DNA of 64,000 nt from Hypoxylon rubiginosum (lineage: Eukaryota > Ascomycota > Sordariomycetes > Xylariales > Hypoxylaceae): assembly GCA_902806565.1 (NCBI GenBank), contig CADCXA010000044.1:372001-436000 (forward strand), read 5' to 3'. The position numbers were made by a program, and so were the translations under genes. Under the pieces are notes generated by a model, which was not told the DNA's origin, did no database searches, and saw only the letters and a program-made list of their open reading frames with translations. Positions 23,068 through 36,000 of this stretch are shown here, one piece after another. Numbering within the stretch: the stretch's first letter is position 1; each line of letters opens with the position of its first letter.

Positions 23068-23389
23068 AAGAAAAAAAAGAGGGAAAAGGAAAGAAATTCG
23101 AGGGAGGGAGCTGACCTTTTTATCCTTTGCATGCGGTCAGTGGTGGCAGAATTATTAGTCATCGGTTGCTAGGCAGACCCGCTGCAGGGAACATTGTAGG
23201 TACCCACATATGCCTGTAGCCCGTACCGTGAAAAAAAGATTCAAGCCTCGAATTGGAGAGTTCAGCTGTCTCTGGGCGGCGCAAGCTTTCAGCCTCCAAC
23301 AATTTATCTAGATTCGTTACCGAAACTCGAAACTTGAAACTCCAATCCGCACCTCGCATTGAAATTCCTTCAGCCTAGATTCATCCGAC
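23068..23389. promoter_or_regulatory. Shared divergent promoter of U2 and PML1
   Basis: 322 bp separate the U2 5' end from the PML1 start codon, so both promoters must lie here or overlap. There is a purine-rich tract (23068-23115) next to U2. I see no textbook TATA box for PML1. The promoter role is inferred from position alone. Confidence 0.5.
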
Positions 23390-24316
23390 ATGGGTTACGA
23401 CGAATCTCCGCCAGCAAAGCGACGAGCCTCACGAAGCGATGACGAAGATGCTTACGAACGCGATAGGCAGAGCCGCACCACACGCCGCGATGACTCCCAC
23501 CGACGTAGTGACCGAAGAATAGAAAGGTCCCGCGATAGGTCGAGAAATAGAAGACGCCACCGACGCTCGAGGTCGCCCGAGGATACGCGTCGGCCCCGAT
23601 CAACTTCTCGCGACCGTAAACGTGGCCAAGACAGCGAGCATAGACGGAGGCGATCACGCGACCACGAACGACGCGGAGGGAGGGACTCGCACCGCCGCCG
23701 GGCGCGGGACGAGGACCTCGACGACCACCGAGAAAAAGGTGGCAAACAAATGGTGAAGCGCAGTGGCCCATTACCTTCGCAGGCTGATCAGTTTGCTGTT
23801 ACCCAAGGCGAAGAACCGCAAAAGCCAAAAGAGAAGCCTAACTTTGGAAATACGGGTGCCTTGGCGGCTGCCTCGAATTCCGTCGTTCAAGCGGACGGTT
23901 CGAGGATAGTACTCAAGTACCACGAGCCGCCTGAAGCTCGCAAAGCGTCACCGAAAGACCAATGGAAACTATTTGTCTTCAAGGGGGACGATATCGTCGA
24001 TACTGTACCTCTTAGTAATCGCAGCTGCTGGTTGGTGGGCAGGGAGTTGGCGGTGGTGGACTTGCCTGCCGAGCACCCGAGCATTAGTAAACAGCACGGC
24101 GTCATACAATTCCGATACATCGAGAAGCGCAACGAGTACGGTGACAACCTCGGCAAGGTGAAGCCGTACCTGATCGATCTAGACAGCGCCAATGGAACGA
24201 AGCTTAATGGCAAGGCGGTGCCGGGAAGCAGGTACGTGGAGCTTCAAGACAAGGACATGATTCAGTTCGGTCAGAGCACACGAGAGTATGTAGTTATGCT
24301 CGCTCCGAAGGACTAG
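23390..24316 (+). CDS. pml1: SNIP1/Pml1-like FHA protein, RES complex subunit
   Basis: Single exon, 308 residues. Residues 1 to about 125 are an Arg/Ser/Asp-rich RS-like domain with many RSRD, RRR and SRSP motifs. After a linker (PNFGNTGALAAASNSV, a conserved Pml1/SNIP1 segment) comes an FHA domain in the last 130 residues. Its landmarks are CWLVGRE, the S-x-x-H motif SISKQH, and SANGTKLNG. The family pairs with Snu17/Ist3 and Bud13 in the RES (retention and splicing) complex, which binds the activated spliceosome close to U2 and helps intron removal and nuclear pre-mRNA retention. Length and domain order match fungal orthologues. Its divergent neighbour is the U2 snRNA itself. The start is the only ATG giving the full RS region. 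The identification is confident. Confidence 0.9.
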   Translation: MGYDESPPAKRRASRSDDEDAYERDRQSRTTRRDDSHRRSDRRIERSRDRSRNRRRHRRSRSPEDTRRPRSTSRDRKRGQDSEHRRRRSRDHERRGGRDSHRRRARDEDLDDHREKGGKQMVKRSGPLPSQADQFAVTQGEEPQKPKEKPNFGNTGALAAASNSVVQADGSRIVLKYHEPPEARKASPKDQWKLFVFKGDDIVDTVPLSNRSCWLVGRELAVVDLPAEHPSISKQHGVIQFRYIEKRNEYGDNLGKVKPYLIDLDSANGTKLNGKAVPGSRYVELQDKDMIQFGQSTREYVVMLAPKD

Positions 24317-27015
24317 GAAGCGAGGCAACGTTTCGATCAAGAGTTTAATCTACGGCCGTTCAACGCCGGCTATCGTCGCTATGGAACACTGTGCGACTGT
24401 CTTGTACGCCTGGATTGGGGCAGATGATGGAACAGACAGTCACAAATTCATCCTTAGTTGGCGGTAAGCCTCAACCTTATCTCCACCTTGGGGGATACGG
24501 CAGGACACCCTTCTATCAGCATTTTCTGGTATCACCTCGCATCTCATCTGGAAATAAGGCGAAAGTGGTTATCGTCGGGATAAGTCAGCGAGACGGTATC
24601 ACTTTCCACTGATGCCATTCCCAATGTCGCTCTAGTCAAATCGATCGATCTCATTACTCGCTATCTCCTGAGACTCCGAGACGACTTCTCGAAGGCAGAA
24701 GAAAGAAAAATTTTCATTCCAAGATCACGGGACAGCACCGCCATGCGGGTGACAACTTGGACATATTAATCGAACAACAAGAAGTGACATTTCAAAAGTG
24801 ATTCCTCATTTTGAAGGTGTCATGTCTCGGAATATTGGAACCAACAACTTGAGCAATGTATGCCGAGAAAATCGGCTTTGTGTTCCTGACTCGCAGGGTA
24901 GGTGTATCTATGTATGTACGTAAGTGTGCCTGGCAGATGGACCTGTGACGAACTGGTAATGGTGGTAATGGCTGATTGGCCCTTGTTTAACCGCCGTCTT
25001 CCAGATATAGAGTCTTCGGCCCCTTACATGATGGTTGGTAGAGTTGCCATCGCATCTGGGCGTGGCGGAAAACTTCTCAGGGTTTCTCAGGGTTACACGG
25101 TGCCAAGATGTTGTCCCGTATCGAGATTCGTCACGAAGCAGGCAGTAGACCGGACGAAAACCGGAGAAGGGATTATATGGCTACCTAAATATAATGCAAC
25201 GTTCAAGCCACACACATGTAGAATCTGTTGTCTCGAGACATGTGAATTTTTCAAGGGCTCATATTGACTAACACCTTTGATCGTGTTAGTAGTTGGTAGT
25301 TGGTAGTTAGTAATTGCTACAGCATCTTAAAATATTCCGAATGGTGGTCTACAGGGGTAAAGATTAGGTAGTGTATTGAACCCAGCTCCCTAACGGGTAT
25401 GCCAATAAGCTGTGCAGATTACTTGCCTATCATCTGCATAGGCGGGAAGAGGCAGCCCTGCGGGGTACATACAGTACATGACGAACCCCAACTTTACAAG
25501 TTACCCCCTAATGCATCCAAAGATTCAATTCCAGTGCCTTGCATCATAATCTCATGATTTTAGTATATGCCTAAAGAATAGCTAGATATTGTGTTGATTT
25601 GTATATGACTAGTAAAGCGTATACCATAGGTAGCTCCAAAAGTCAAGGATCATTACGTCGCGTCGCAACTTGATATAGCCGCTATACCAATTGTCAACCT
25701 TCAGTCTAGTTTAAGCTTTCAGGATAAAGCTGTCACAGGTCGCTTTAAAATAGCAGAGTTTAAGCCTTACTTTTAGCTAGTTCCCATACCGCTGGAACCT
25801 CTTTTACGCCCGTATCTATTCCCCTTTCGCAATACTAGGAACATACTATACTTAATATAGTCGCTTTCATATATGCAGGCAGCCCTTGCAGGCGACGTCT
25901 TCACCAACATTAATCTACGGGGTTTGGGGTTTTGTGATAGACCTAATTCATCCACCCAATCATTCGTATCTCTCGCCGAATGTTTCGGATCTTGTTTGAC
26001 TCGACCAACCATAATACGAGCTGATTGACGTCAATAAATCTCACTTCTCGCTATGTACCTCCTGAACCTCTGAACGGCATCCGATTTTAAACAGAGCCGG
26101 GTACCTTATTCTATTTTCTCGCCTAAGCGGAAGTGCCGAAATGCGCCGCCCCCAGATCACGACCCTTGCTTTCTCCCGCCTGCCCGCCCATCCGTCTTAC
26201 TGCATGCTTTAGTTCTGACAAGGCTCCGCGACCGATGGCAGGGGGGAAGATAGCAGGGGGGTGTGGGGAAATTGGAAGCTATGTGACTAAAAGCAGTATC
26301 GCTCAGCCTCAGGCTGATGGCTGCCGATCCAGCTGACGACACCAGAACGGTGCCTCGTGATGTCCCATCTCTTTTCCTCCTTTTACCTTTTTGTACACCA
26401 TTTCTGAATAGCCCCCAGCTTTTTCTCAACTACCTACGTAGAGTCCAGTGCACTGTCCCATCATCCGACCCTAACCAGGGCGACATCGTGCTCAAGCACA
26501 TGGAAAGTAACTTAGCTAACTGCTGGTCAGGCCGGCCTGAGGATCGGCTTCCCTTCTACTATCCCATATGACTCTTTCCATGTATACCGTGTCAGCCGTG
26601 TACATTTCCAACTGCCTTCCCCCAAATTTAGCTCCCCAACTCTAATGGCCTTCCTTATACTTTACTCACTTTCATTACCGACGTCTTATGTCACGCGCCA
26701 AGCTCGCCGTAGTAAATTCTAGGTCTCTTTTATAAGAGACGTGCATTTTCCCACTGCGACTCTTCCGTTGAATCCTACCACATAAACGGCGAGATTATTT
26801 GCTTGAGTCCTTTCGTCTTGCTCATAAGCAAGCATGGTAAGTGAAAGATCCCTATTCATCATCTTCTTATCGTCCCCTGCAACACATAATCTAGACACGT
26901 TGGGGTTTGGCGATATCCTGTCTTGTCCACACATTCTCACTCCACCCGAATAGAGCTCCGTGATTGGAGCTGTTCATATTCCACGACGGGTTCTCTTTTC
27001 TTTCGCCTCTTTGAT
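24317..27015. other. Intergenic, no gene seen
   Basis: 2.7 kb between PML1 and the first NLR gene. No frame resembles a known family and no RNA gene is recognised. The last few hundred bases are probably the NLR gene's promoter and 5' UTR. Codons upstream of its ATG are open, but no earlier in-frame ATG was found there. Confidence 0.45.
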
Positions 27016-30000
27016 ATGCTAACTTCAAGCTCCCTGCAGGGCTCGATCAATAAGCAAATCTCGCGATACGAGACGACCGCAGTGTATACCCACCCCGATG
27101 CCAAGGTCGACATCGTCCTCGTTCACGGTTTAAATGGTGATCCTCAGAAAACTTGGACGGCCAAGAATGACGTCTTCTGGCCGACCGATCTGCTCCCGAC
27201 CTCTCTAAGAGAAGCCCGTGCGAACATCCTCGTGTACGGATACAACGCCGACGTGTACTCGAAGAAGCATGGGTCGAACCCGAGTGACAACTTCATCTAC
27301 ATGCACGCGCAGACCCTAGTAACGTCGCTCACTCACTACCGAAAAGATGAGCAGTCGACCCACAATCCAATCATATGGGTATGCCACAGCCTAGGTGGAA
27401 TCCTCGTCAAGCGTGCGCTGCTGTACTCGAATGACTTGAAGGCTTCGCAACATGAGGACTACCGATCAATATACGTGTCAACTTACGGGATCATCTTCCT
27501 CGGCACCCCACACACGGGCTCAGATATAGCGACGTGGGGTACAATGCTGCAGGCAATGTCGGACGCCGTTATCCCCAGATCCTTCTTCCAGTCCGAGTCG
27601 GTGCTTCTCAAGACGCTCAAAAGAGATAACGAGACGCTGCAAAATATCAACAGTCATTTCCTCGATATCTATCAGCGGTTCAAGATCCTCATGGCGCACG
27701 AGAATCACAAGACGGACTTGAAAGGAACGAGGATGCTTGTCGTTGATGCGACTTCGGCCGGCCCCCAGCTGCCAGGTGTCACTTACTACGCCATCGAGGC
27801 AACTCACTCGGGAATGTGCAAGTTTGAGAGCAGGAATGCACCGGGTTACAGAACCGTGGCTACGGCGATCAGGGAATGGGTTACATTTGCGCCGGAAGTA
27901 ATCGACACGAGATGGAGGGTGGAGGATGACGAGAAATTGGCAAGGGCAAAACATGAAATAGAAGAAAGAATGAAACCATGGGTATGTTGCCCCTTAAACC
28001 ATGACACCCCTATTAATAACGATGCATTGTCTGACTCTCAATTAGCTCGACCAGCAACGCATTCAGCAGGCGGGACAAGGGTCCGGTAGGTTACCAGCAC
28101 TACCCTTCCTAGAAAGTGGCTCGGACCGGTCTCACGATCGGTCTCTGGGGAGCTCAGTATTTGAAGATATACAGCTTCCTTTCGAGATAGAGGAGATCGA
28201 TGATCATCACATAAGAGAGAATGTTAGACACTAAACTAAGGAATCGTAGCTGATTGTTGTTTTTTCTATAGTTCCGCAGCAAAATAATGAGAATACATTG
28301 CCACCATCCCAAGATCCTTCGAAACTCGAATACCAATCTAGACCACTAATCACAGGTCCGATAACACCCAATCAGCTGTTAGAAGAAGAGTACTTTCCGT
28401 CTCAACAGTCTAAATCGGATCATGATCCAACTCCTGAGCCCCTCTTCGTCAAACCTACAGTCTTTCGACCTAACACGTTTTTCAAGGGTCGGGACAAGGA
28501 ACTAAAGCTTCTGCACAAGATGTTGACAGATCGCAAGACTAGGTCTGTAGGAACCTCGTCTGTCCTGATTCAGAGCATGCCCGGCGGTGGTAAGACTCAC
28601 CTAGCACGACAATACGTATTCCAACATAGGTACGACTACCCCGGTGGAATCTTCTGGATCAGAGCAAAATCCCTAGAGGAACTAGATTATGGCTATTGGG
28701 ACATCGCAAAGACGATCGGTCTAAGTGAAGTGAGGCACTTAGATCAAAATGGCCGCAACGATACCCGCCAGATGATAAGGGCTGTCCAAGGATGGATGGG
28801 TAAGAACGACAAGTGGTTACTTATCCTCGACGGCATTCATTTTGACCTTCCTGATCTTCAACTTTATATCCCGTTCGCCAAGAATACCAGTCTCATCTAC
28901 ACGTCAACGGAACGGACAACGGGCGACGACTATCAGTTTGATAATCCTCAAGTCATCGCATTGGACTCGTTAACAAAGCAAGAAGCTCAAGAGTTGCTGT
29001 TCGAGGAGATGGGGAAGAGGCAACCGTACACGCAGGACGACTTGAAACGAGCCGAGGAGCTGGTCGAGCTGATGGACCGCTTACCGCTTATGATACACGT
29101 TGCGGCGCGGCACCTGAAAGCTACCAGGGAACCGCTCGCCAAGTATTTGAGGTCATTTCGAAGCCGTCCAAAGGTCGGCAACTTGCCTGCGTATCGTGCT
29201 GTTCACGAGCAGCTCGTGCACCGAGGTGCCAGTGCTGCCCTGAACTTGATGTCGCTGCTATCCTTCTTCGGCACACATATTCCGGTCGAGATGGTCGTAC
29301 TTGGTAGGTTCTCGAAGTGTTCAGTACCCCAGGTCCCTTTGCGCTAACTGCTTCCATAGGTGCGAAAGCGTTAGATAAAAGAACGCCAGTAAAATCCGCA
29401 GACCTTGAAACCCGTAGGAATACGCTGAATAGCACGTTCAAGACGCTTATTGCATTTGCCCTTGTCGAGAGAAATGAAAACAACGAGGCCTCCTCGGCTA
29501 GTTCCCATAGTACTCGCAGCGTCGACATGGGCCAGGACAGCCTCGACATTCTCAGAGTACACGGGATTGTCCAGGCATTCTTTGTCGATCTTCTTGCTGA
29601 GGAGAGATCAGCTGCGTTCTGGTTAGAGCGGGCCACCTCTGTGTACTGCAAGGCCTTCGACGTGAGCGACAGCCGGATAGACGAGGATCCGCAGACGGGC
29701 GTACCTGAGGACTACCGAAGGTTCCTCATCCACGGCGAGCGACTCCTCCACCACATTAGGCGCTTTGGAAGAAGGCACCCCGATCTTGCCGAGTGCCAAG
29801 AACTAGTTGAATCGCGTATTGGTACCATAGATAGGCGGATAGATCAGCTTACCAAACGGATTACGGACGCCTCCAGCCAAGGGTCTTCTCCTCCCATCAT
29901 CTCCGTCTTTGAACGAACCAACAGCCTGTCAGAGGTAGACTCGGAAACACCCCCGAGTAACAGCAGCATAACCGAGCCTTACAGCATATATGAAGGCTCG

Positions 30001-32103
30001 CCAATAGAATCGCCGGCGATATATGGCCCTACCGATTACAATCCCTACCATTGGCATATCGATTACCCACATGGCGTGCCCTACGATGATATAGATTACT
30101 CGCGGACTGTCACGCCACAGCCTCTGCCGACCGAAGTGTTTGAGTCCATGTCCATGCCGGACGATGATGAGATCACTCGCAAGGTCTTTGGGCCTCATCA
30201 TCGGACTATCAAGAGGCATGCGGAGCGACGGTATCGCGACCGGGCTGGTTCTTGGAGAGCTGCGCAGCAAATACTTTCGGATCCCCGTGTGAGTATCAGT
30301 CGCGAGACGGCAAGGGGTATCATTCACACCACATCTACCGAAGAAGTATCAGGGCCGTTCGCCTCGTCTGATAGTGTTTCATCGGAGGCAACTCGAGCGC
30401 AGCTAACCCTGGATCGAATTAACAAAGGGTCGCCGTCGGCACAGCAGAGAAGCATCGACAGTAGTATAGACTTTGGCGGCGATAGTACCCCTACCTTACG
30501 TCCAAGGCTCATAGCTGGAAGGCCGTCTTACGCCGACGCAAAGGCCGAGGCTACTCTCAATGACGATTATCCCGTGTCTACGACATTTTCTAGTCCACCA
30601 CCGTCATCGAATTCAGCAGCGGTAGAGATTTTGAGACGAAGGGAGAATGACCGCTCAGCATCGTTTGATGGCCTTGCTCCCGTCAAAGTCTCTAGCCCCT
30701 TATCCGCTGTCCCACTCACCACTACGTCGCCGCCATCACCAAGCCCGCCAACGACGCAAATTCCGATATCATCGTTCGAGGAGAACGACAGGAATGAGTA
30801 TGTACCTAACCCTCATTCTCGGCCGCCCTCCGGGCCGTCGTCGAGATCCCCATCAAACCCACCTTCGAGACAAACATCAAGGCCATCTTCATTACTCCTA
30901 CCGCGGTCGACCAGATCCAGCCCGTCGCATCCCACGGGGCCCTTCGCGCCGCCTCCGCTACCGCCAGCGCCCATCCCGATCGAGATAAACACGAGCAGCA
31001 GTCTTCGCTCCCCGCCGCCATCCTCGTCTAACCCCCAACTCCTGGGGGACTCGTACCGCCGGCTCTCGCAGACCTCGATAGCGGAAGAGGACGAGTACAG
31101 ACACATGGCGCACTCGCTGCCGTCAATGCGACCCTACAACCTGCCGTACCCGCACACGGTGCACAACCCGCCCGACGGCTTCACGTCGTCGGACCACCAC
31201 CCGCCCCCGTGGGTCGCGTCCTCGCCCATGGCGGCGGCCCCTTCGCCGAACTTGCATCCGTCGGGCTACACCAGCCAGCCCATGTCGCGCGACCCGAGCC
31301 ACCAGTCCAGCCACAGCTTCGGCTCCTCCAACGCGTCATCTTCATCGGCCGTCCCCGGCCAGCGCAACGGCGGCTCCCCACTGGTCCGCCCCGGCATCGG
31401 CAGTGGGTATTCTTCGTCGCCCGGCTCCCAGATCATGCAGCGCCCGCACTCGCGCCGCCCCAGCGTCGTCGAGACGGAGCCGAGCCCCCGACTCCCCGGC
31501 CTCGAGCTCGAGCCTGTCGTTACTAGCTACTCGCTGTACAATCAGAATCATAACCACAACCACAACCGTGATCGTGGTCGCAGACGCACGGCGACGACGT
31601 CGACGGGGGATGTCCCGCGCGCTGCGCACTCGCCTAGTATCCTGTCGCGCTTCCGGCCCCGGCGACGCGGCAGCGAGGGCGGACGGCGGCACCGGTCCGC
31701 TAGCGGGCGGCTGACTAGCTTTGCGCGCGGGCCAAGGGGGACCGCGAGTCCGGATTTGGGCGCGGGCGCGGAACCGATGGCGCGGAGCGGGTCCGGCGGG
31801 GTCCGGCTCGCGGACGGGTCCATAGTGGAGTTCGGGGCGCAGGGGGCCGGGGTGGAGTCGACGACGAGCGTGGCTACGCCTGGTGCTGGCGATGTTCGTA
31901 ACAGCCCCCCGGCCTCGCTTTCGAGGAGCCCGCCGTCGCGGATGTCGAGGTTTAGTCCGCATCGGTTTAGTCGACGGAGCAGGGATGGGAGCGGGAGCGG
32001 GAGTAGAAGCGGAAGTGGGAGTGGAAAAAGAGAGGGAGCTGCTGTGGGGTTGGGGATTCAACAACAGCAGCAGCAGCTGGAGCTGCAAGGAGAGTCGCCG
32101 TGA
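27016..32103 (+). CDS. NLR/STAND protein: alpha/beta-hydrolase, NTPase, long disordered tail
   Basis: Four exons: 27016-27981, 28046-28222, 28280-29303 and 29360-32103, giving 1637 codons (1636 residues). Residues about 30-280 are a DUF676/PGAP1-type alpha/beta-hydrolase: VDIVLVHGLNG, nucleophile elbow CHSLGG (Ser125), FLGTPHTGSD and a late THSG histidine. Then comes an NB-ARC-like NTPase: Walker A MPGGGKTH (Lys486), Walker B WLLILDG (Asp565), YTSTERTTGDD and a PLMIHVAARHLK helix. A winged-helix-like segment extends to about residue 900. The remaining 700 or so residues are low-complexity Ser/Pro/Arg with PolyQ near the end; no WD, TPR or ankyrin repeats are seen. Fungal NLRs of this type act in non-self recognition and programmed cell death, with the hydrolase as likely effector. 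The second intron has a weak donor (GTTAGA) and is required because the unspliced frame contains stops. Confidence 0.82.
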
Positions 32104-33095
32104 TTGGGAGAGAGAGAGTGGTGGATTGTATACGTACTTTATATTCATGCAAGGGGGTGTGTAAAATACTACTATCACGCTCATTTTTTGTTGGACTTAG
32201 GAGGTAGGCTGTATTTAACAACATGCATTTTAGGGGTGGGAAAAGAAAAGATCGAGTTTGCATGCATACATACTAAGGTACGGAAGAGTTCGCATTTGCA
32301 TTTACGGAGAATATGGGTATCTAGCATTAATACAAATAAAATTAAGCTGTTTACTTCATCATCTGCGTATATGAGGCAGAAACTACGAAGATTCAGCATA
32401 TTTAAGATATATTTGAGACCCGTTACAGAGCTGTCAACACTTTCTGGTATCCGATACCTATGTCGCCTGAGAACTTGTAAAGTGTCTGGTCATTTCGATG
32501 TTGGGATAGTTGGTAGATATAAGATGGCCGGAGGATCTGCTGCGCGATGAATATGATGGGTGGGCCTGCCGTGCTACTTCTTCTTGCCTTAAGAGCCATA
32601 AGCACGTCTCTCGCAATCTGGTATCCGGTGTGTGTGCTTGGTGGAGGACCCAAGGAGCACCCCTATTTCCGGATCGTTTCCGGATGCCAGTGTCTTTGGC
32701 AACAGATCTCGCGGCCAATACACTACCGAACGAGGGGCGGAATCGTTCCTGGAAAACGTCGGGAATCCAACTCGTCGCGTTTCAGCTCGAGGTCGGCCAT
32801 CGTCAGAAAGCGTGGGCTCGTCGGCGTTGCCGTGATTATACATCCAAACAGGTGTCTGGTATACCGGAGAGAAGCTACGGCAGCTCTTAACTTCAGCTAT
32901 TAGGTGCTCTTGCGGGGTGATTCTCCTTTGCATTAGGGCTGTTCCCTACTCGCCAACGCGGTATCGAAATAGGTGATTGGCCACCATATTCACCTGCATA
33001 GGTGCTTATCAGCTCTGCACCCTACGATATCACAATCTCCTTTATTTCCTGTCATTCGAAAGACAGAGACGTCAAAGGGCTTTCTCTACCAAAAT
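32104..33095. other. Spacer between the two NLR genes
   Basis: About 1 kb containing the 3' UTR of the first NLR gene and the promoter of the second. A purine/pyrimidine mix with no supported gene. Frames on both strands at 32500-32930 appear to be chance. Confidence 0.5.
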
Positions 33096-36000
33096 ATGCC
33101 ATCACCTCGTCGCTCATTTCGCCAATGGTTGAAAGACCTTACGAAACACGCCACGCGGTCGTCTAGACAACGAACTCGAATACGCAACGATGCTAGCCCT
33201 GAGGCCTATGAGCAGGCCGTCGAGCAACCTAGAGAAACCGAGAACCCACGAGAGTTGTCAGACAGTCAAGATGAGCCGGTGGAACAACCGATAGCCCTGG
33301 TAGAAGAGAATCATCCGACGGCCCCCCGGTCTCCCGAGACAATCCCTCCCGAGACAGATCCACCCGACATAGACCCTCTCAGGGCAGAGTCTCCCGATGC
33401 AGGGCAAGTGCTCAATGACAAGACTCCAATATGGACCCAATCGATGAAGCGCTTTGAGAGGGAGAAGCCAAAATTGCACAAGGTGATGAAAGCTCGAATT
33501 GAAGAAATTCGAGATCTAGATGTCGACAACTGGGACACATGGTCAAACAACCATCCCAAGGAATCAGACAGTGCATGGCTCCGCCGATGTAAAGCATACT
33601 TACCATCATTAAAGTCCCTTAGACCCGTTGCGTTGAGTCTGAGCAACCTGGACCCGCACAAGATCGCGCCTTGGGTCACTGCCGGCATATTTCTCGCAGC
33701 TGAAGTAGGCCACAATTGCGTCCCATTCTCTCGAAAGTTAGACTGTATGTATCTGACTTATTAATGGTAGCTCTGTTTCGAATCAATCGACCCTTTAGCG
33801 CGCGATAAGGCCATGGGAATGATGTTGAAGACGAGTATCATCATTAGCAAATGGCTTGACAGTGAACCTGACCTAAAGCGCATGAAAGAGAGGATCAGGC
33901 CCCCGGATATAGTGCCCAATCTAAAGAGCATGGAAGAGAAAAGAAGGCTCTCATATATAGAGAGTATCGAGAGGCAACTTGAAGTATTGTACTTTGATAA
34001 CCTGGTATTGATTTCGTCTGTTTATGGATCCGGGAGGAAGAAAAATAGCCGCGCCGGTAGGTTTCCCGCCTTCCAAATCGATTTCTGCTAACCATAGCAT
34101 AGCGGCAACCCTGATCTCGGGACCAGCAGAGTGGGAAGAGGAATATCAAAAATTAAATACGCGAAACTCGGCCTGCATCGAGCTAAAGAGCCGGGCAGAG
34201 TCGGAACTCAGGAAACGAGAAGCCAGCATTGCCTTGCTCAACTGGATCAGGGACCGCAGCGAGGATCCCGAGCCTGGACACCAAACGGTCAAGGAGCGGA
34301 CGGGGGTTGACGATCCGATATCAGTAGCCGGGGAATGGTTCCTGGAGACGCAAGAGTTCAGCTCGTGGATAGGTCAAATCCATCGAAACGAAGCGGCAAA
34401 GCGTGCATTCTGGCTGAAGGGTTCGAGTAGGTATTCTACCTGACTGATTGGCCGATTTTCTATGCAGTTGCTAAATATACGATAGTGGGAACGGGGAAAA
34501 CGACGTTGATGTAAGCTTGCGAGAACCCAATGACTAACAATGCCCACTATGTCTTCATGTTAACCAGAAAGTTCGCAGGTGCCGAGTAATTTCCCACTTT
34601 GAGGAGTCTCCTGTCAGCGGGATCAGATTCATCCGATATTACTGCTTCGGCAGTCAAACCGCCACAGAATCAAAAGCGCCTACATATGAGACTATAGTTC
34701 GTGCTCTATGTTACCGGCTGGCGTGGAACAACGATGGGAGCGTGGCTGAGCCTGCTACGAAGCTCTACGAAAAGTACACAGCGACCCCAGATGTACCGCT
34801 CACTGCGAAGAAGACATGGGAGCCGTTGCTCAAAGAACTGATCCCCAGTGCGACTCGAATCATATTCGTAATTGACGCTCTTGACGAATGTAAAAGTGAG
34901 GATGATAGCAAGAGGCTCCTTGCGTTCCTCGGGGGGTTACGGCAGGAATCCTCAGGCCCGTACTTCTTGATCTCGTCACGACCACACGTGAATGTTGGAG
35001 GGCACTTTAGAGGGTCCATACAAGTATTCAACTGTGTCCAACCGCAGGCGAGAATGGACATGGCGCGTTTCATCAAGAGCCAGATAGATTCAAAGGAAGA
35101 GGATGTTAAATGGGAAGAAAGCATTTTCTGTGAGTAGTAATGATAAAAAGAAATAAGAAATAGAAGAAGTTAGTAGTGCTAAAGCGTTAAGCAGTTAAAG
35201 ACGATAGTCTCCGCAAACGACTAGAATCAGCCCTGTCTGAGTCTGCTGGCGGCATGTACGTACCTATCCTATCCGCAAGCCGCGGATTGTCGGACACTTA
35301 TAATCAGAATAGGTTTCGTTGGGTGCAAATATGGCTTGGTATATTCTTCCCAAAGAACAAGGCGGCTATACGGCGTCGTGGGTACGCGAAAGAGCTGCTG
35401 AATGACCTGGAGAACCTCCAGAGCTTGGGAAAACTCTCAGACGGGGAGGAAAACGAATCCATAGGCGAGGATAAAAGAATCGAGGAGGCGTACAGGATAC
35501 TATGGGGCACTACCGGTGCCCAATACAAGAAGCACCAAATCCGCCTCTTCCAAATCGTCATGGGCTCATTCCAGAAGCTATCGCTTCAGCAACTCCTTGA
35601 AGCTGTCTCTTTCGATCCAGACAATCCCGATAGCTACGAGGACCTCGAGCTCGATGAGATCGAAGGCCTTTACTGCAACTTCCTCAAGGAGGACAGTTGG
35701 GGCCGTCTCGACTTTGAACATATTTCGGCTAGGGTATTTATGTTGGAAATGAAAGAAGAGAGCTCTAATGAGCTAATGTTTTCAGAGAGAAAGAGCCACT
35801 ATACGCTGGTAGATATTACTATCAAAGCTATAGAGCGGCCCGACCACCGAATCTGGAAATTCGCTGAAATCCCTTGGCTCTGTTGGGGTACAGAAGTGAG
35901 AAAATATCTCGAAACTGAAGAGATTATACCGAAAGAGGCAATGGATGGTGTTTTCAACGTGGAACGTTCGGATCACTTCGGTGCCTATATTTTCCGAAAT

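Noticed and set aside
27016..29303. Hydrolase and NTPase as two separate genes
   Set aside because: Fusion is a known fungal NLR architecture and both introns keep the frame. Retained as one gene, with the weak intron reported as a finding.
29317..32103. Separate downstream gene starting near 29317
   Set aside because: The frame joins the upstream NTPase exon through a 56-bp intron with good sites, and the start proposed there lies inside that intron.
31342..32184. 280-codon minus-strand frame opposite the NLR tail
   Set aside because: It is an antisense shadow of a GC-rich Ser/Pro/Arg region: composition is extreme and no motif is present.
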